From assembly GCA_022822725.1 (NCBI GenBank), contig JAJEAN010000006.1, positions 1 through 64,000 on the forward strand: a DNA stretch of 64,000 bases, in the 5' to 3' direction. The position numbers and the translations under genes are program-made. Numbering within the stretch: the first letter of the stretch is position 1; every line of letters begins with the position of its first letter. This stretch comes from Candidatus Latescibacterota bacterium (GTDB taxonomy: Bacteria; JAAXHH01). A model generated the notes under the pieces. The model searched no databases, was not told the DNA's origin, and saw only the letters and a list, made by a program, of their open reading frames with translations. Below are positions 9,576-17,658 of this stretch, in pieces.

Positions 9576-9606
9576 GCGGCGGACCAGGCGTAAACCTCAA
9601 AATAAA

Positions 9607-9657
9607 ACAGGCGGACTGGGGAGGTCGTGACTTCCCCGTTCCGCCTGTAGCTTTTTT
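9607..9657. terminator. Bidirectional intrinsic terminator between ppk and the small membrane protein gene
   Basis: ACAGGCGGA (9607-9615) pairs with TCCGCCTGT (9640-9648), with an inner GGGGAGG/CTTCCCC stem. On the plus strand it is followed by GCTTTTTT. On the minus strand the hairpin is followed by TTTTATTTT. It separates the convergent genes. Confidence 0.85.
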
Positions 9658-9682
9658 ACACCGACCAACTCGTTGTTACCGC

Positions 9683-10012
9683 TTACCACCCGATACGGGC
9701 TTTCGTCCTTTTCAGGAGTATGGTAACGACGCCGGCGTACAGGACCGTGCTGACCGGATCGATGATCGCGTCAAGGGTCGCGCCGATGGCCGGTATGTGG
9801 CTCAGCACGTCCATGCCCGCCGCCGCACCGACGGCAATGGTTACCGCCAGGTAGCCCGTGGCGTCTTCCGCGTCGACCGACAGGTGCGCGTGCAGCAGGC
9901 CGAGGATGACCAGCAACAGCCCGACCACGGTACCGTCCAGCAGCATACCGCTTACCAGCCCCTCATGCAACGCCAGCAGCACCGCGAGTCCAACGACTAT
10001 TCGGGATGCCAT
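9683..10012 (-). CDS. Small four-helix membrane protein, paralogue 1
   Basis: 109 residues with hydrophobic segments at about 5-24, 29-45, 54-70 and 86-100. A conserved VDAEDATGYLAVTIAVGAAAG stretch (46-66) is followed by DVLS-IPAIG. An AGGAGG site lies 10 nt before the ATG. It is the second gene of a two-gene unit with a same-length paralogue. By my hand alignment about 62 of 109 positions are identical, best in residues 46-93. I do not recognise the family. Its place between ppk and phoBR, before a terminator, suggests but does not prove a link to phosphate or polyphosphate. Confidence 0.8.
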   Translation of the reverse strand: MASRIVVGLAVLLALHEGLVSGMLLDGTVVGLLLVILGLLHAHLSVDAEDATGYLAVTIAVGAAAGMDVLSHIPAIGATLDAIIDPVSTVLYAGVVTILLKRTKARIGW

Positions 10013-10101
10013 ATAACCTACCTCCTAAGTACTTGATAGCGACTCCACTCAGGGAGAGCCGGGTGAACCGCCGCGGCACGAAAGGCCGCGGGTCCCGGCC
10101 G

Positions 10102-10431
10102 TTATCCCTTGAGCCGGTTGATCGTACGCATGATCAGTATGGAAAACACGCTGGCGTACAGCGCTGAGCTGGCCGGATCCAGAATGCCGTCCAGGGACAT
10201 GCCGATGGCCGGTATGCCGCTCAGCACGTCTGCACCCGCCGCCGCGCCTACCGCGATTGTCACGACCAGGTAGTCCGTCGCGTCCTCAGCGTCTACCCCC
10301 ATGAAGCCGTAAACGATACCCAGGAGCACAATCAGGATCATTATGATCCCGCCATCGTTCATCATGCCGCCTGCTAACCCCTGGATGATCGCCAAAAGGG
10401 CGATCAATCCTACAATTGCTCTGGTTGCCAT
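10102..10431 (-). CDS. Small four-helix membrane protein, paralogue 2
   Basis: 109 residues, first gene of the paralogous pair, with an AGGAGGT site directly upstream of the ATG. The helix pattern and the VDAEDAT-YL-VTIAVGAAAG core match the neighbouring copy. The first 45 residues have diverged more (for example GMMNDGGIIMILIVLLG). It was probably made by tandem duplication. The charged VDAEDAT loop between helices 2 and 3 is the most conserved polar part and may carry the function. Family and substrate are unknown. Confidence 0.8.
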   Translation of the reverse strand: MATRAIVGLIALLAIIQGLAGGMMNDGGIIMILIVLLGIVYGFMGVDAEDATDYLVVTIAVGAAAGADVLSGIPAIGMSLDGILDPASSALYASVFSILIMRTINRLKG

Positions 10432-10653
10432 ATCTACCTCCTGGAGGAGAATGGTTTTGCCACCGGCCCGTGCCAGCGCGTAGCCGTGGCGGGAACTACG
10501 GCGAGACGAACTTGCGTCGCGTACGCACAGTAAGCCGCACCTGTTACAAACTTCCTTCGTAACGGTTCAGTCGGACGCGCGCGTCCGCGCATCATGCGAC
10601 TGCCTTCAGAAGCCTGGCCGGACTCTTGCGTATCGGGGTCGTTTTCCCGATGG

Positions 10654-10709
10654 TTTATTGGGTTTTTGGGTTATGTATCCAATAAATACCGGAAGGGAAG
10701 CACTGTCAA
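10654..10709 (-). promoter_or_regulatory. Candidate promoter overlapping an inverted repeat, for the small membrane protein pair
   Basis: On the minus strand TTGACA (10709-10704) is followed after 17 bp by TTTATT (10686-10681). That -10 lies inside one arm of an 8-bp inverted repeat, TTTATTGG / CCAATAAA (10654-10661 and 10679-10686, 17-bp loop). The arrangement looks like an operator over the -10 region. The leader to the first gene would be about 240 nt. I see no gene in the remaining 10432-10849 spacer. Confidence 0.45.
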
Positions 10710-10849
10710 GGGTAAATGTGTGTGATGTTCCAAAAAAACACCGGGAAAGTAGCGGTTGATCGCGGCGGTCCGTCGATAGAGCAGACCAGGGAACGAACGG
10801 TCCAGGCCGGACCATTCGGCAGGGAAAAGCGAGAGAGGGATGGTAGGGC

Positions 10850-12712
10850 CTAAGTGGTTCCACCCGTTGAAGTTTCGCTGACCGATTCTCCCGGCTCCCG
10901 CGCGGGGCGTCCGGCGGTTTCGGGCGGCTCGTCTCCAGACCAAAGGGGCAGGGAGAGGTAGAAGGTCGCACCTTCGCCGAGCCTGCTCTCGACCCACGCC
11001 CGGCCGCTGAGCAGTTCCATGGTGTGCCGGACGATCGCCAGGCCCAGACCGGTCCCTCCCAGCGCCCTGGACCGCGCCCGGTCAACCCGGAAAAAGCGTT
11101 CGAAGATCCGGGGAAGCGCCTCGGACGGAATGCCCGGTCCGGTGTCGGCGACCGACAGGACGATTTCGTCGCCCTTCTCCTCGGTGCCGATGGCGATCGA
11201 CCCGCCCTTCTCCGTGTATTTCACGGCGTTGTCCACCAGGTTGGACAGGGCCCGTTCCATGAGTTCGGGGTCTCCGCGGGCTGCTCTGTCCGTTTCGAAC
11301 CGCAATGAGAGCGTCAGCTGCTTGCGGTCGATCTGTTTCGCGAAGACCTCGACGACCCGTTCCGAAACCCGGTCCAGGCGGCAGGACGTGAATTCGACCT
11401 CGTAGCGGCCCGATTCTATGCGGGACAGTTGCAGCAGGTCCTCGACCAGCGCCTGCAGCCGGTCGGCATGGTGCTGGATGGACGTCATGAAACGGCGCAG
11501 CGCGGCGGTATCCTCCATGGCGCCGTCCATCAGCGTCTCCACGTAGCCCTTGATGGAGGTCAGCGGCGTCCTGAGTTCGTGCGACACGTTGGCCACGAAG
11601 TCCTTTCGGACCTGCTCCAGGCGGCGCAATTCGGTCATGTCGTGGAACACGGCGACCACTCCGTGAAGTTGCTCCCCGATGCGTATGGGGGTCAGGTGCA
11701 CCTGGAAGAAGCGCTGGTTCCACGCCAGGGTCAGGTCGAACACGGCATCCTCGTTCAGGGACGGGGCCGAATCGATCGCGGCGTCCACCACGCTTTGCAG
11801 GTCGTGGTTGCGCACGACCTCGATGGGACGCTTGTACAGGCACCACGCGTCCACGTCCATCATGCGCTTGAAAGCCGGGTTTACCATCAGGATCCGCCCT
11901 TCCGCGGAGGTTACCAGTACGCCTTCCGCCATGCCGGACAGCACCGCTTCGAGCTGCGCGTTCTCTTCCCGGATCCGCGAAAGCCTTTCCTTTGATTGCG
12001 CGGCCATCTCGTTCAGCGCGGCCGCCAGGGAGGAAAGTTCGACATGCGCCGGCGCGGAAGCGGTGACCTCGAGGTCGCCGGCAGCCTGGCGCCGGGCGAC
12101 TTCCGTCATGCGTTCGATCGGGCGGGAGACCAGTCTCTCCGTGCCCCAGCTCAGTACGACGCTTAACAGGAGGCCGATGCCGAGGGCCGCTAGCACGATC
12201 TTCCATATGTGGGATTCGATCCAGCGGAACTGCTGCAGCGGCAGCGCGACCCGCACTACGCCCCTGGCCTGCTCGGTCCGGAAGGGGACCGCCACGTAGG
12301 CCATGTCGGTTTCCAGCGTATTGCTGTAGCGAATGCTGTTTCCGATCCCCGACGCAATGGCTTCAAGGATCTCCGGCCGGTCGCCGTGGTTCTCCATGCG
12401 CGGGACGGACGAAAGGGGAATGGACGAATCACCGGCCACGACGCCGTCGTCTCTCACCACGGTCACCCGGGCGCCGCACTGCTCGCCCAGGAGGTCCGCG
12501 ACCGGATCGATCGTCTCGGGCGAAAGAGAGTGAAGAGGGGTGTTTTCCAGGTAGGACTGGATCAGACGCGCGTCATTGAGCAGCTGCTCGCGGGTATGGC
12601 CGCTGACATCCTCGCGGAGGGACGTGTTCAGATAGATGTACACGGCGCCCGCCACCACCAGGGTAAAGGCGACGTAGCCGACCAGGATCTTTGTCTGCAG
12701 CGAAAATCGCAT
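10850..12712 (-). CDS. phoR: PhoR-type sensor histidine kinase
   Basis: 620 residues. TM helices at about 8-28 and 169-189 flank a periplasmic domain of some 140 residues. A HAMP linker (190-243), a PAS domain (about 250-360), the HisKA box VSHELRTPLTSIKGY with phosphorylated H378, and an HATPase with NLVDNAVKYTEKGG, DTGPGIP and GGTGLGLAIV complete it. It follows the response regulator by 8 bp, the usual phoB-phoR order. The large periplasmic domain differs from E. coli PhoR, which lacks one, and is more like Gram-positive PhoR/ResE/WalK sensors. The signal is therefore not certain, but ppk and Pho-box-like sites nearby support a phosphate role. Confidence 0.9.
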   Translation of the reverse strand: MRFSLQTKILVGYVAFTLVVAGAVYIYLNTSLREDVSGHTREQLLNDARLIQSYLENTPLHSLSPETIDPVADLLGEQCGARVTVVRDDGVVAGDSSIPLSSVPRMENHGDRPEILEAIASGIGNSIRYSNTLETDMAYVAVPFRTEQARGVVRVALPLQQFRWIESHIWKIVLAALGIGLLLSVVLSWGTERLVSRPIERMTEVARRQAAGDLEVTASAPAHVELSSLAAALNEMAAQSKERLSRIREENAQLEAVLSGMAEGVLVTSAEGRILMVNPAFKRMMDVDAWCLYKRPIEVVRNHDLQSVVDAAIDSAPSLNEDAVFDLTLAWNQRFFQVHLTPIRIGEQLHGVVAVFHDMTELRRLEQVRKDFVANVSHELRTPLTSIKGYVETLMDGAMEDTAALRRFMTSIQHHADRLQALVEDLLQLSRIESGRYEVEFTSCRLDRVSERVVEVFAKQIDRKQLTLSLRFETDRAARGDPELMERALSNLVDNAVKYTEKGGSIAIGTEEKGDEIVLSVADTGPGIPSEALPRIFERFFRVDRARSRALGGTGLGLAIVRHTMELLSGRAWVESRLGEGATFYLSLPLWSGDEPPETAGRPAREPGESVSETSTGGTT

Positions 12713-12720
12713 GACCGGGC

Positions 12721-13398
12721 CTACCTGGTGAAGCGGTATCCGACCCCCCGCACCGTTTCCACCATGCCGGCGGCCTCGCCGAGTTTCTCTCGCAAACGCT
12801 TGATGTGGGCGTCCACGGTGCGTCCGTACCCCATGTAGTCATATCCCCAGACCACGTCTAGCAACTCCTCCCGGGTCTGTACCCTGCCGCGCCGCTGAAA
12901 GAGGATGGCAAGCAGCTTGAACTCGGTGGCCGTCAGGGACACCGTGTTGCCCGAGACGGACACGTGGTGGCCTTCCACGTCGATGACCAGGGGGCCCGCC
13001 CGGACAGGGCCCGGGGTTTCCGGTGCGGACCGGCGGCGCAGGATGTTCCGGATGCGAAGGGCGATCTCCCGGGGGCTGAAGGGTTTGACCACATAGTCGT
13101 CGGCGCCCAGTTCCAGACCGATGATCCGGTCGATTTCCTCGCTCTTCGCGGTCAACATCAGGATGGGTATGGACCTCGTGCGTTCTTCCTGTTTCAGAAT
13201 GCGGCATACATCCGTGCCTTCGAGTCCGGGCAGCATGAGGTCGAGCACGATGAGGTCGGGGGTCTCGTCACGGGCTTTTTCAAGCGCGGTCGGGCCGTCC
13301 GCCGCCACGATGACGTCGAAACCGGATTTCTCCAGGTTGTACTGGATGATTTCCACGATATCGGGTTCGTCGTCTACGACCAGTATCGTTTGGCGCAT
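12721..13398 (-). CDS. phoB: PhoB-type response regulator (OmpR family)
   Basis: 225 residues from the ATG at 13398 (MRQTILVVDDEPD); the frame is open further upstream but has no family similarity there. Receiver: acidic pocket D9/D10, phospho-acceptor D53 (VLDLMLPG), T83 and K105 (VKPFSPRE). Winged-helix domain about 125-225 with TATEFKLLAILFQRRG and the recognition helix GRTVDAHIKRLREK, ending RGVGYRFTR. This class binds 11-bp direct repeats, exactly the signal found upstream of the TonB receptor operon 6 kb away. Co-transcribed with the sensor kinase. Confidence 0.92.
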   Translation of the reverse strand: MRQTILVVDDEPDIVEIIQYNLEKSGFDVIVAADGPTALEKARDETPDLIVLDLMLPGLEGTDVCRILKQEERTRSIPILMLTAKSEEIDRIIGLELGADDYVVKPFSPREIALRIRNILRRRSAPETPGPVRAGPLVIDVEGHHVSVSGNTVSLTATEFKLLAILFQRRGRVQTREELLDVVWGYDYMGYGRTVDAHIKRLREKLGEAAGMVETVRGVGYRFTR

Positions 13399-13414
13399 AT
13401 CCCTTTCTGGCTTC

Positions 13415-13452
13415 TCCCTTCCTGTCTGCCTGGCATTTCCCTTCCTGTCTGC
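13415..13452 (-). repeat. Duplicated purine-rich leader element upstream of phoB
   Basis: GCAGACAGGAAGGGA occurs twice on the minus strand (13452-13438 and 13429-13415, 23-bp period), just upstream of the phoB start. It contains Shine-Dalgarno-like AGGAAGGG strings. A duplicated ribosome-binding region or a regulator site are both possible. Confidence 0.5.
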
Positions 13453-13584
13453 ATTGTAGGACTTAAACGACACGTACGCGCGAACGCGCGCCGCCGCGCG
13501 GGATAGCGCGAGATCGTCGGACCACGCTATGGAACACGTCCCGAGGTAACGGAATATACCCGGCCTGGGACCTATTGAAAACAC

Positions 13585-13615
13585 AAAACGGAAGCCCGGC
13601 CTGCGGACGGGCCGG
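13585..13615 (-). terminator. Candidate terminator downstream of nth
   Basis: On the minus strand CCGGCC and GGCCGG (13615-13610 and 13601-13596) form a GC stem with an 8-nt loop. A T-rich tract (CCGTTTTGTGTTTTC) follows. The stem is short and the T-tract interrupted, so efficiency is uncertain. Confidence 0.4.
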
Positions 13616-13671
13616 CGAAAGGGCCTTTGCACGGACCTGCGGACGGGCTTGTCGACGGCCGGCAAAGCAGC

Positions 13672-14310
13672 CTACTTTGCCGATGGGCAAAGGTCGTTCA
13701 GGACGCATTCGTCGCATTTCGGCCGCCGGGCGACGCAGGTCCTCCTGCCGTGGGCCGCCATGAGGTGTCCGAGGCCGGTCCAGTCCGGTTCCGGCACGAT
13801 CTTCGTCAGGTCGCGCTCAATCCGGTCGGGATCGGCATATTTCGTGAACCCGAGCAGCCCGGACAGCCGTTTCACGTGGGTGTCCACGGCGATCCCCGGA
13901 ATCCCGAACGCGTTGCCGCGCACGACGTTGGCCGTCTTCCGCCCCACGCCGGCCAGATTCGTCAGATCCGCCATGCCCGAAGGCACCTCGCCGCCGTGGA
14001 GATCGATCAACGACCGGCAGCATTTGCGGATATTGGCCGCCTTGTTGCGGTAGAAGCCCGTGGTGAAAATATCCGCTTCCAATGCTTCTGGTGCGGCATC
14101 CAGGTAGTGCCGGGGGGATGGATACTTCTCGAAGAGGGATTCCGTGACCACGTTTACCTGCCTGTCGGTGCACTGCGCCGAAAGTATGGTCGCGACAAGC
14201 AGTTCAAAAGGCGTGGTGAATCTCAATGCCGGTCCCACGTCGGGATAGGTCTTCTTCAGGCGGTCCAGGACCTTTGCCATCCGTTCACGATGTGTTTTCC
14301 CGGTCGGCAT
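13672..14310 (-). CDS. nth: Endonuclease III
   Basis: 212 residues. DNA glycosylase/AP lyase that removes oxidised pyrimidines in base excision repair. The helix-hairpin-helix LAGVGRKTANVV carries the catalytic lysine K125. The catalytic aspartate is D143 (VDTHVKRLS). The C-terminal iron-sulfur loop has C192, C199, C202 and C208 in the family spacing C-x6-C-x2-C-x5-C. Length and start are typical, with a GGAG site upstream of the ATG. It lies downstream of polX on the same strand, with a repeat-filled spacer between them. Confidence 0.97.
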   Translation of the reverse strand: MPTGKTHRERMAKVLDRLKKTYPDVGPALRFTTPFELLVATILSAQCTDRQVNVVTESLFEKYPSPRHYLDAAPEALEADIFTTGFYRNKAANIRKCCRSLIDLHGGEVPSGMADLTNLAGVGRKTANVVRGNAFGIPGIAVDTHVKRLSGLLGFTKYADPDRIERDLTKIVPEPDWTGLGHLMAAHGRRTCVARRPKCDECVLNDLCPSAK

Positions 14311-14444
14311 GTTTCAATATCTCCTGTCGAGAACGGGAAGGACCGGCCGGACAAGGACTGGCGGGCCGGGTGGACGGGTCCAGACCGGGTGGACGGTGCC
14401 GGACCGTGCGAGGACTAACGGGAAGGGCGGACCAGGCGTGCCAA

Positions 14445-14476
14445 GCGGACAAGGCGGACAAGGCGGACAAGGCGGA
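14445..14476 (+). repeat. 9-bp minisatellite between nth and polX
   Basis: GCGGACAAG-type units repeat three to four times with a 9-bp period immediately after the polX stop. The rest of the 14311-14480 spacer is made of degenerate GGCGGAC / GGGTGGAC strings. No gene is visible. Confidence 0.7.
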
Positions 14477-14480
14477 CCGC

Positions 14481-16202
14481 TCAACTCGCCGCCGTACTGA
14501 GACTCCCGGTCTTCAGCCGGATCAGGTCATCCGCCGTAAGGCTGTTCAGGAGTCGATCAGGCGTTACACCGCCCTTGCGGACCATGGAAAGACCATATTC
14601 CACGTAATCGAGTTCGTCCACGTGATGAGCGTCGGGGCCGATGCTGAATCGGGCGCCGCGGGTCATGCCGTAATCGAGATGCCGCCAGTCCAGGTCGAGC
14701 CGGTGGGGATTCGCGTTGACCTCGAAGGCGACATCGTGTGCTGACGCTTCGTCTATGAGGCGGGTCACGTCCACGGGATAGCCGTCCCGGGCAAGCAGCA
14801 GCCGGCCCGTGGGGTGTCCCAGAATGGTCGTGTGCGGATTCCGGATCGCCTTGACCATGCGTTCGGTCATATCCGATTCGGACATGTTGAACATGGAATG
14901 CACGGAAGCCACGACCAGGTCGAAGGAGGCCAGGACCTCGTCCGGGTAGTCCAGGCTTCCGTCGGGGAGGATGTCGGACTCGATGCCCTTGAGGATCCGA
15001 AAGTCGTCGTACAGGGCGTTCAGTCTGTCGATTTCCTCCTGCTGTTCCATGACCCGTTCGATACTCAGGCCCTGGGCATAGGCCGCGGTCCGGCTGTGGT
15101 CGCAGATCGCGATGTAGGCGTATCCCCGTGCACGGGCGCCCTCGGCCATTTCACGGAGGTTGTGCATCCCGTCGCTGTAGGTTGTATGGTTGTGGATCAC
15201 GCCGAGGATATCCGCCCTGGACGCCAGTTCCGGCAACCGGTTTTCCGAAGCCAAGGCGACCTCTTCGCCCCCTTCCCGCAGCTCCGGGGGTATGAACTGC
15301 AGGCCGAGCAGGTCATAGATCACGGATTCGTCGGTACAGGGGATCACGGCGCGGTCGCGAATGACGTGACGGTCGGTTATGGTGATCCCCCGGTCATCGG
15401 CGTGACGGGCGATCTTCGTTCTGTGGCCTTCGCTGCCTGTCCAGTGATACAGCGTGGCGGCAAAGGTGTCGTCCGGCACGCAGTGGACCCGCACGGGCAG
15501 TCCGGACGGCCCGATGACGGTCACGTCCCGGTCGTCCTGCTCCTGGACCTCGCCGAAACGATGCAGGATGGGCTTGATCGCCTCCGGGTCGGGATGGCCG
15601 ACCACGATGTCCGTCTCGCGGATGACTTCCATCCTGCGCCTTACTTCTCCGGCGACCTCGGCGCGCCAGACGTCGGGGTGGCGGACCAGGTCGTCCGCAA
15701 GGGACTTCGCCTCATTCAACGCCCGGTCCAGGAGATGCAACCCGCGCGACCGCTTGATCAGGTCGATCCCCTTGAGCACGCGTTCCTGGGTCTTGGCGCC
15801 GAACCCGTCCAGCTTGACGAGCCGGTTCTCCCGGCAGGCGTATTCCAGTTCCCCCACGGTATCGATGCCGAGATGGTCGTGAATCGTCCGGATCTTCCGC
15901 GCGCCGAGACCCGAAATGGTGAGCATTTCCTGGAATCCGGACGGCACCGATTGAACGAGGGACTGATGATAGCTCGACTGACCGTCCCGTACGAGTTCGG
16001 TGATGTGGCGCACCATGGAAGCGCCCAGTCCCGGGACCTTACCCAGCCGGTCTTCGTTCACCATATCCGCAACCGGTTCGGAGAGGGTCTCCACGCGGCG
16101 CGCGGCATTCGCGTACGCGCGGGTCTTGAATGTGCTCTCACCCTGCAGGATCAGGAGCGATCCGATCTGGCTGAGCACCTTGCCGATCTGTTTGTTGGTC
16201 AT
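14481..16202 (-). CDS. polX: PolX/PHP-family protein with degenerate polymerase active site
   Basis: 573 residues from the ATG at 16202; an upstream in-frame extension is encoded by an 18-bp repeat and is unlikely. Helix-hairpin-helix motifs (LGKVPGLGASMVRHI, SGLGARKIRTIHDHLG) precede a family-X palm. The usual palm G-D-x-D is here E-T-D-I-V (D198 kept, second Asp replaced by V200), and the third aspartate position reads PVRVHC with Arg at 238. The C-terminal PHP phosphoesterase keeps its metal ligands: HNHTTYSDGMH, ICDHSR, GIESDIL, ASVHSMF, GHPTGRLL, FEVNANPHRLDL and GPDAHHVDEL. I infer a nuclease or phosphoesterase that has lost gap-filling polymerase activity. It sits beside nth, suggesting base-excision repair. 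Confidence 0.9.
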   Translation of the reverse strand: MTNKQIGKVLSQIGSLLILQGESTFKTRAYANAARRVETLSEPVADMVNEDRLGKVPGLGASMVRHITELVRDGQSSYHQSLVQSVPSGFQEMLTISGLGARKIRTIHDHLGIDTVGELEYACRENRLVKLDGFGAKTQERVLKGIDLIKRSRGLHLLDRALNEAKSLADDLVRHPDVWRAEVAGEVRRRMEVIRETDIVVGHPDPEAIKPILHRFGEVQEQDDRDVTVIGPSGLPVRVHCVPDDTFAATLYHWTGSEGHRTKIARHADDRGITITDRHVIRDRAVIPCTDESVIYDLLGLQFIPPELREGGEEVALASENRLPELASRADILGVIHNHTTYSDGMHNLREMAEGARARGYAYIAICDHSRTAAYAQGLSIERVMEQQEEIDRLNALYDDFRILKGIESDILPDGSLDYPDEVLASFDLVVASVHSMFNMSESDMTERMVKAIRNPHTTILGHPTGRLLLARDGYPVDVTRLIDEASAHDVAFEVNANPHRLDLDWRHLDYGMTRGARFSIGPDAHHVDELDYVEYGLSMVRKGGVTPDRLLNSLTADDLIRLKTGSLSTAAS

Positions 16203-16205
16203 GGC

Positions 16206-16259
16206 TGGATTCCGTCCCGGGGCCTGTTCACGTCCAGGGGCCTGTTCACGTCCAGGCAC
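16206..16259 (-). repeat. 18-bp direct repeat upstream of polX
   Basis: GGGGCCTGTTCACGTCCA is repeated with an 18-bp period (plus-strand reading) just upstream of the polX start. Translated in the polX frame it gives GREQAP repeats, which argues that the longer N-terminus is not real. Confidence 0.65.
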
Positions 16260-16271
16260 GATTTCAATTTC

Positions 16272-16658
16272 TCAGCGCGCGGCGCGGACCTGCGGGCAAC
16301 TGGATGCGATGAATTCCGGCAGTCTCTTGACGAATTCCGATCTTGGCACGGCCCGTTCGCAGCCTGCCTCCCGGGCACGTGCGAAGGCTTCGGGCCGGGT
16401 ATGCCGGCCGTAGGCCATCATGGGGACATCCCTGGTCGTTTCACCGGCCTTCAAGTGGGTGATCAGGTCCACGGCGTCGGTACGCGAAAGATCGAGATCC
16501 ACGATGATTGCGGCGGTCTTGCTGCCCTCGGATTCACCCGTGAATTCACTCGCTTCCGCCGCGAAGCGCGGTATGCCGCCCAGTTGGCGGATGGTCTCTC
16601 CGATTTTGGCAGCGAAGAACAGGTCGTCCACCACGACGAGAACAGTATGGTCGGTCAT
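16272..16658 (-). CDS. Stand-alone receiver-like protein, degenerate
   Basis: 128 residues from the ATG at 16658, which has GGAG 6 nt upstream. It has the receiver fold pattern: VLVVVDDLFF with the acidic pair, IIVDLDLSRTD at the phospho-acceptor strand, and DVPMMAYG at strand 4. The usual Thr/Ser is Tyr and the switch lysine is Arg (AVPRSEF). No output domain is present. It may act as a phosphorylation-independent protein-interaction domain. It is just upstream of polX on the same strand (about 70 bp), but any functional link is unknown. Confidence 0.7.
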   Translation of the reverse strand: MTDHTVLVVVDDLFFAAKIGETIRQLGGIPRFAAEASEFTGESEGSKTAAIIVDLDLSRTDAVDLITHLKAGETTRDVPMMAYGRHTRPEAFARAREAGCERAVPRSEFVKRLPEFIASSCPQVRAAR

Positions 16659-16870
16659 CACGGCTCCAGGCTCGCATCACGTGGTCTGACAGCGGTTAGG
16701 CAGTTCGAATATAAGGTCGGGAGTCTGCCGTAAACAAGGGGATTGTTTCGGTCCGTCGCACGGACCAGGATGGACCTGCCGGCGCGCGCCCGGACGCGCC
16801 TGCCGGTGTACGTCCGGACTAGTCTGCCGGTGTCGGTCAGGACAAGCCTGGATTTTTTACGATCTAATTG

Positions 16871-16899
16871 TTGACACATACACTATCAAACTATATATT
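16871..16899 (+). promoter_or_regulatory. Strong promoter of the dtxR-feo operon with candidate operator
   Basis: Consensus TTGACA (16871-16876), a 17-bp spacer and TATATT (16894-16899) lie in an AT-rich island. An imperfect dyad TTGA-N11-TCAA (16871-16889) covers the -35 and spacer and could be the metal-repressor site; this is a guess. The remaining 16659-16965 spacer holds degenerate GCCGGTGT / CGGAC repeats (16760-16850) and no gene. Confidence 0.65.
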
Positions 16900-16965
16900 T
16901 ATTCAAGACTAAAAATTAATGACGTTCCGAATCAGGCAACGCCGTCACCGGATCGGGTCGTTCCC

Positions 16966-17658
16966 ATGCCCACGCCTGCCACCGAAGATTACCTCAAAAC
17001 GATCTACAAGCTGCAGGAAAACGCCGAAACCGCGTCGACCAATGCCATCGCGGACCGGATGGGCGTTTCGGCGGCCTCCGTCACCAACATGATGAAGCGG
17101 TTGTCGGAGTCGGGACTGGTTGAGCACCGTCCCTACCAGGCGATCAGGCTGACTGACGCCGGAAAGAAAATCGCACTTGAAATCATCCGCCATCACCGGT
17201 TGCTGGAGGTGTACATGGCGGAAGCGCTCGGGTTTACGTGGGACCAGGTGGACGCGGAGGCGGAACGGCTCGAACACGTGATCTCCGAAGAGTTCGAGGA
17301 CAAGATCGACGCCATGCTGGGATACCCGACGACGGACCCCCACGGCTCGCCCATTCCGACGAAGGACGGGTCTATCGCCGCCACGAATCACGACAGGCTG
17401 TCCGACATGGAGGCTGGCCGTACCGTAATCGTCCGACGCGTAACCGACACGGATCCTGCGCTGCTCCGCTACCTGGCGAAACTTGGCCTGCGGCCGGAGA
17501 ACATCGTGGAGGTGCTGAGCAAAGAGCCCTTCGAAGGCCCCATGCTCCTGCGGGTCGGCGGGGAGGAACATCACGTCGGGCGCCAGGTCGCCCACACCGT
17601 CCTGGTTGAAAACCGGCCGACCGGCGAAGGTGGCAACGATGGGCGGGAGGACGCATGA
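16966..17658 (+). CDS. DtxR/MntR-family metal-dependent repressor
   Basis: 230 residues. Winged helix at 1-65 (TEDYLKTIYKL, IADRMGVSAASVTNMMKRL, GLVEH-PYQAIRLT). Metal-binding and dimerisation region about 66-140 (IIRHHRLLEVYMAEALGFTWDQV, AERLEHVIS). C-terminal SH3-like domain about 150-225. The family senses Fe(II) or Mn(II) and represses uptake genes. It overlaps the next gene by 4 nt (ATGA) and leads an operon with a second DtxR-like protein and split FeoB, so Fe(II) is the likely signal. No clear ribosome site precedes the ATG; the transcript leader is short. Confidence 0.9.
   Translation: MPTPATEDYLKTIYKLQENAETASTNAIADRMGVSAASVTNMMKRLSESGLVEHRPYQAIRLTDAGKKIALEIIRHHRLLEVYMAEALGFTWDQVDAEAERLEHVISEEFEDKIDAMLGYPTTDPHGSPIPTKDGSIAATNHDRLSDMEAGRTVIVRRVTDTDPALLRYLAKLGLRPENIVEVLSKEPFEGPMLLRVGGEEHHVGRQVAHTVLVENRPTGEGGNDGREDA

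Noticed and set aside
8693..10036. 447-codon plus-strand frame crossing the ppk stop
   Set aside because: Out-of-frame shadow of ppk that runs through the terminator and over the small membrane protein gene.
14814..16733. 639-codon plus-strand open frame
   Set aside because: Antisense to polX and the receiver gene, both of which show clear family motifs. The long frame reflects GC-rich codon structure.
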